Of a DNA stretch of 64,000 bases, positions 62,345-64,000 are shown piece by piece (position 1 is the first letter of the stretch; each line of letters opens with the position of its first letter). Below the pieces are notes generated by a model. The model saw nothing but the letters and a program-made list of their open reading frames with translations. It made no database searches and had not been told where the DNA came from. Source of the DNA: Agrobacterium tumefaciens (GTDB lineage Bacteria; Pseudomonadota; Alphaproteobacteria; Rhizobiales; Rhizobiaceae); contig NZ_JXQV01000011.1 of assembly GCF_000834635.1 (NCBI RefSeq), positions 1 to 64,000 of the forward strand, read 5' to 3'. The position numbers and the translations under genes are program-made.

Positions 62345-62984
62345 GTTCGACGATTTCTCCCAACATGTGTCTTTGCGCGGTCTGCTGAAGCTGGATCGTA
62401 TCGCTGCGGAAGCAGCTCAAGTGGCGAGGGAGCGAGAATCAGCCCGGATGGAAGTGGCGCGGGCCAACACTGATTCTAGCTGGATCATCGTGCAGGTGGC
62501 TTTCGGTCGCGAAACCACTGTGGAAAACGACCTGACCAGAGCCGGAATTGAAGCGTGTGTACCGATGCGAATGGGGCCGGAAAGGAAGCGACACGGCAAA
62601 CGTCTACCCGCTACTTTGACACCCGTTTTCAACGGTCTCGTCTTCGTGTTTTGCCGACGCACTGGCGAAGCTATACGCGGCGTGGCAAGCTTTGAGCATG
62701 TCAGAAAGATCGTGATGGATGGCGAAAGAGCCATTCCAATCTCTGCGCAAGCAGTCAATGATTTCAAAGATATGGCTGCGAGAGGTGAGTACGATTGGAA
62801 CAAGGATGCGGGTGTATTCAACAAAGGTGACAATGTCCGCCTGACCAGTGGGCCTTTCGTGGACTATGAGGTCCGCATTGAAGCTTTCGCAGGCGCAGGG
62901 AATGGAGATGCGGTTGTCACCATCCCTATTTTCGGAAGGCCGGAGGTCTTCAACATGCCTCTTGTCATGCTCGAAAAAGTGTGA
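62331..62984 (+). CDS. NusG-like transcription antitermination protein
   Basis: 217 residues. NGN domain about 49-150: DSSWIIVQVAFGRETTVEND, CVPMRMGPERKRHGKRLPAT, LTPVFNGLVFVFCRR, then RKIVMDGERAIPISAQAVND. KOW domain about 160-215: FNKGDNVRLTSGPFVDYEVR and VTIPIFGRPEVFNMPLVMLE. The chain keeps NusG landmarks but has a 45-residue helical lead not in host NusG. Its gene is last of the early operon, just before a hairpin and terminator that guard the next genes, the position of lambda Q. Confidence 0.85.
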   Translation: MMQHKFDDFSQHVSLRGLLKLDRIAAEAAQVARERESARMEVARANTDSSWIIVQVAFGRETTVENDLTRAGIEACVPMRMGPERKRHGKRLPATLTPVFNGLVFVFCRRTGEAIRGVASFEHVRKIVMDGERAIPISAQAVNDFKDMAARGEYDWNKDAGVFNKGDNVRLTSGPFVDYEVRIEAFAGAGNGDAVVTIPIFGRPEVFNMPLVMLEKV

Positions 62985-63045
62985 GTACAAGATGCGCATG
63001 GTCGATCCGGTTCTTAGTGGCGATTGCGTTTCACGCCCGGACCCA

Positions 63046-63085
63046 GCCCTGACAGTCTCAATCTAATGAGACATCGATTCAGGGC
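63046..63085 (+). promoter_or_regulatory. Double-stemmed hairpin after the NusG-like gene
   Basis: Outer arms GCCCTGA and TCAGGGC (7 bp); inner arms GTCTCA and TGAGAC (6 bp) around ATCTAA, separated by a small internal loop. An RNA with this fold could be the recognition element for the NusG-like protein or a pause site; no function shown. Confidence 0.6.
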
Positions 63086-63110
63086 CGGTAGCACCGCTAT
63101 GGAATTTTGA

Positions 63111-63138
63111 AAGGCGACCCTAACCCGGTCGCCTTTTT
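63111..63138 (+). terminator. Intrinsic terminator between nusG-like and tail genes
   Basis: AAGGCGACC pairs with GGTCGCCTT around CTAACCC, followed by TTTGC. Any transcript reaching 63174 from the early promoter must read through it. Confidence 0.88.
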
Positions 63139-63173
63139 GCTTTCTATAGGTTGCTCAACTACGGGGTTCGGCT

Positions 63174-63746
63174 ATGGCAGGTATCATCACTATCAAGTGG
63201 GCCGACCGAAACCTTGCCATGTACGGCAAGCGGCTGGAAAAGCTGAACCGGCAATTTCCGACCGTACTGCCACGCATCGTTAATCAGGTCGGTAATCGAT
63301 CGAAGACGATTGTCATTCGCGAACTGACCCAACAGACAGGATTACCAAGGGCGGTGATCGTTCGCGCCATTGGCAATCCCCTGGCAGCCCGTCCCGGTCG
63401 TTACGCCTATGACATGATCACGCGGGGCGGTAACATTCGCCTCAAATATCTGCGGCCACGGGAAACGCCAGCGGGGGTTGTCGCAAGACCGTTCGCCAAG
63501 GCTACGCTCTATCCGGGCGCATTCCTTCGCGGCGGCATGTTCCCTGACCGAAAGGACGTGCCAGACTTCAACGGTCATGCCTACTATCGTCTGAACAAGT
63601 CTGGCACGAAGATCACCTTCGCTCGCTCTGGCGTCTTCATCCCGGTAGAGATGACAAGCGGCGCAACGGTTGCTGCCTTCCACCGTGTCGCCGCACCGCT
63701 TCTCGCTCAACGCGTCGGTGCTGCCTTGGATAAGCTGGTTCCTTAA
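63174..63746 (+). CDS. Phage minor tail protein Z-like
   Basis: 190 residues. Resembles phage minor tail protein Z: KLNRQFPTVLPRIVNQVGNR, TIVIRELTQQTGLPRAVIVR, KATLYPGAFLRGGMFPDRKD, FARSGVFIPVEMTSG. Its presence right behind the control region and before a minus-strand gene is unusual; tail genes usually follow head genes. Start context is a weak GGTTCGGCT. Convergent gene overlaps the 3' end by four bases. Confidence 0.72.
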   Translation: MAGIITIKWADRNLAMYGKRLEKLNRQFPTVLPRIVNQVGNRSKTIVIRELTQQTGLPRAVIVRAIGNPLAARPGRYAYDMITRGGNIRLKYLRPRETPAGVVARPFAKATLYPGAFLRGGMFPDRKDVPDFNGHAYYRLNKSGTKITFARSGVFIPVEMTSGATVAAFHRVAAPLLAQRVGAALDKLVP

Positions 63747-64000
63747 ACGGCGTCATCGGGTGACTTTTTGCGCAGTAGAAGAAGAAATTTGAACTCTCGC
63801 ATCGGCACGAACCAAAAAAGGATAGCGAGAAGATGGCCGATAAACACCGCCACAAATAGTAACGAGTGTAGGACGCTGATGCCTGAGCTTTCGTAAATAG
63901 CAACCAGTCCGTAAGCCACTAGCAGGATGTGCATGATTGGGATGAGGGCAAAGAGGATTGAAGTAGCGATCTCATAAACACGCACGACCCAACGGAAGGT
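63743..64000 (-). CDS. Small membrane protein on the minus strand, possibly cut by window edge
   Basis: At least 80 residues, RVYEIATSILFALIPIMHIL onward, with two or three membrane helices (about 8-30, 38-58 and possibly more) and a basic end. A GTG at 63985 could be the start, but the frame continues open to the window edge as TFRWVV, so the start may lie outside. It runs against the surrounding phage genes, as lysogeny-expressed extra genes do. Confidence 0.6.
   Translation of the reverse strand, partial: TFRWVVRVYEIATSILFALIPIMHILLVAYGLVAIYESSGISVLHSLLFVAVFIGHLLAILFWFVPMREFKFLLLLRKKSPDDAV

Larger units (their letters stand above)
52055..64000. mobile_element. Prophage or phage-like island, left part
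   Basis: From tRNA-Gly onward: cargo genes, tyrosine integrase, CI/Cro switch with repeated operators, CII-like gene, a tightly overlapped early operon with methyltransferases and an O-like initiator, NusG-like protein, and a tail gene. The order int-cI-cro-cII-replication-antiterminator is lambda-like. No terminase, portal or capsid genes are in view; they must lie to the right if the phage is complete. Confidence 0.9.

Noticed and set aside
1..64000. CRISPR array
   Set aside because: No series of equal repeats with unique spacers was seen; the only tandem repeats are the three iterons at 61484.

Overview
The window looks like a piece of an Agrobacterium/Rhizobium-type alphaproteobacterial chromosome. 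The signs are a rhizobial rhamnose cluster in the rhaRSTPQUK order, a SAM-II riboswitch ahead of metZ, RirA-type iron boxes, a GcrA regulator with clustered GANTC sites, DUF982, DUF707 and DUF6481 proteins, and a pst-phoU-phoB phosphate locus of rhizobial type. About 52 kb is core chromosome. From a tRNA-Gly at 51984 onward the sequence is the left part of an integrated prophage or phage-like island that runs off the right edge.

Layout of the core. 0-1.2 kb: end of a surface-sugar cluster (DUF707 gene, then rfbF, cut by the window edge). 1.7 kb: tRNA-Arg. 2-7.2 kb, minus strand: orphan sensor kinase, pgi and fadD. 7.4-11.5 kb: fbpC, fbpA and fbpB iron(III) uptake genes with two IRO boxes. 11.5-12.5 kb: PRC-barrel protein, DUF982 protein and a 24-residue membrane peptide. 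12.6-17.9 kb: a complete SigmaE/ChrR stress module; rpoE-chrR-DUF2177 runs right, and an FAD oxidoreductase-DUF1365-cfa operon runs left from a candidate promoter of the same type. 17.9-29.1 kb: L-rhamnose uptake and breakdown (ABC importer RhaSTPQ, mutarotase, kinase, regulator, bifunctional aldolase/dehydrogenase, isomerase). 29.2-34.4 kb: small membrane protein, tRNA-Thr, nitronate monooxygenase, two unrecognised genes, a membrane-anchored protein and ppk2. 34.5-42.5 kb: phoR, pstSCAB, phoU, phoB with a candidate Pho box. 42.8-45 kb: cold-shock protein, two small basic/charged proteins, gcrA. 45.3-52 kb: argD, argF, hslO, apaG, metZ with its riboswitch, dcd, tRNA-Gly.

Layout of the prophage. 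Next to the tRNA sit two A+T-rich genes of unknown function (52.6-54.2 kb), then a tyrosine integrase and three small leftward genes. A LexA/CI-like repressor faces a Cro-like gene, and four copies of a 15-bp operator flank this switch. The rightward early operon is a chain of overlapping genes: CII-like, small unknown, ParB/MT-A70 methyltransferase fusion, cytosine-methyltransferase-like protein, two unknowns, a lambda-O-like initiator carrying three 15-bp iterons plus an A+T-rich stretch inside its gene, and a NusG-like protein. A double-stemmed hairpin and an intrinsic terminator follow, then a tail-protein gene.

The most interesting items are the two-gene cargo between tRNA and integrase, the phage NusG paralogue placed just before a terminator, the putative replication origin inside the initiator gene, the GANTC cluster beside gcrA, and a promoter-plus-terminator unit ahead of argD. 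All functions are read from sequence motifs; no database search was possible.
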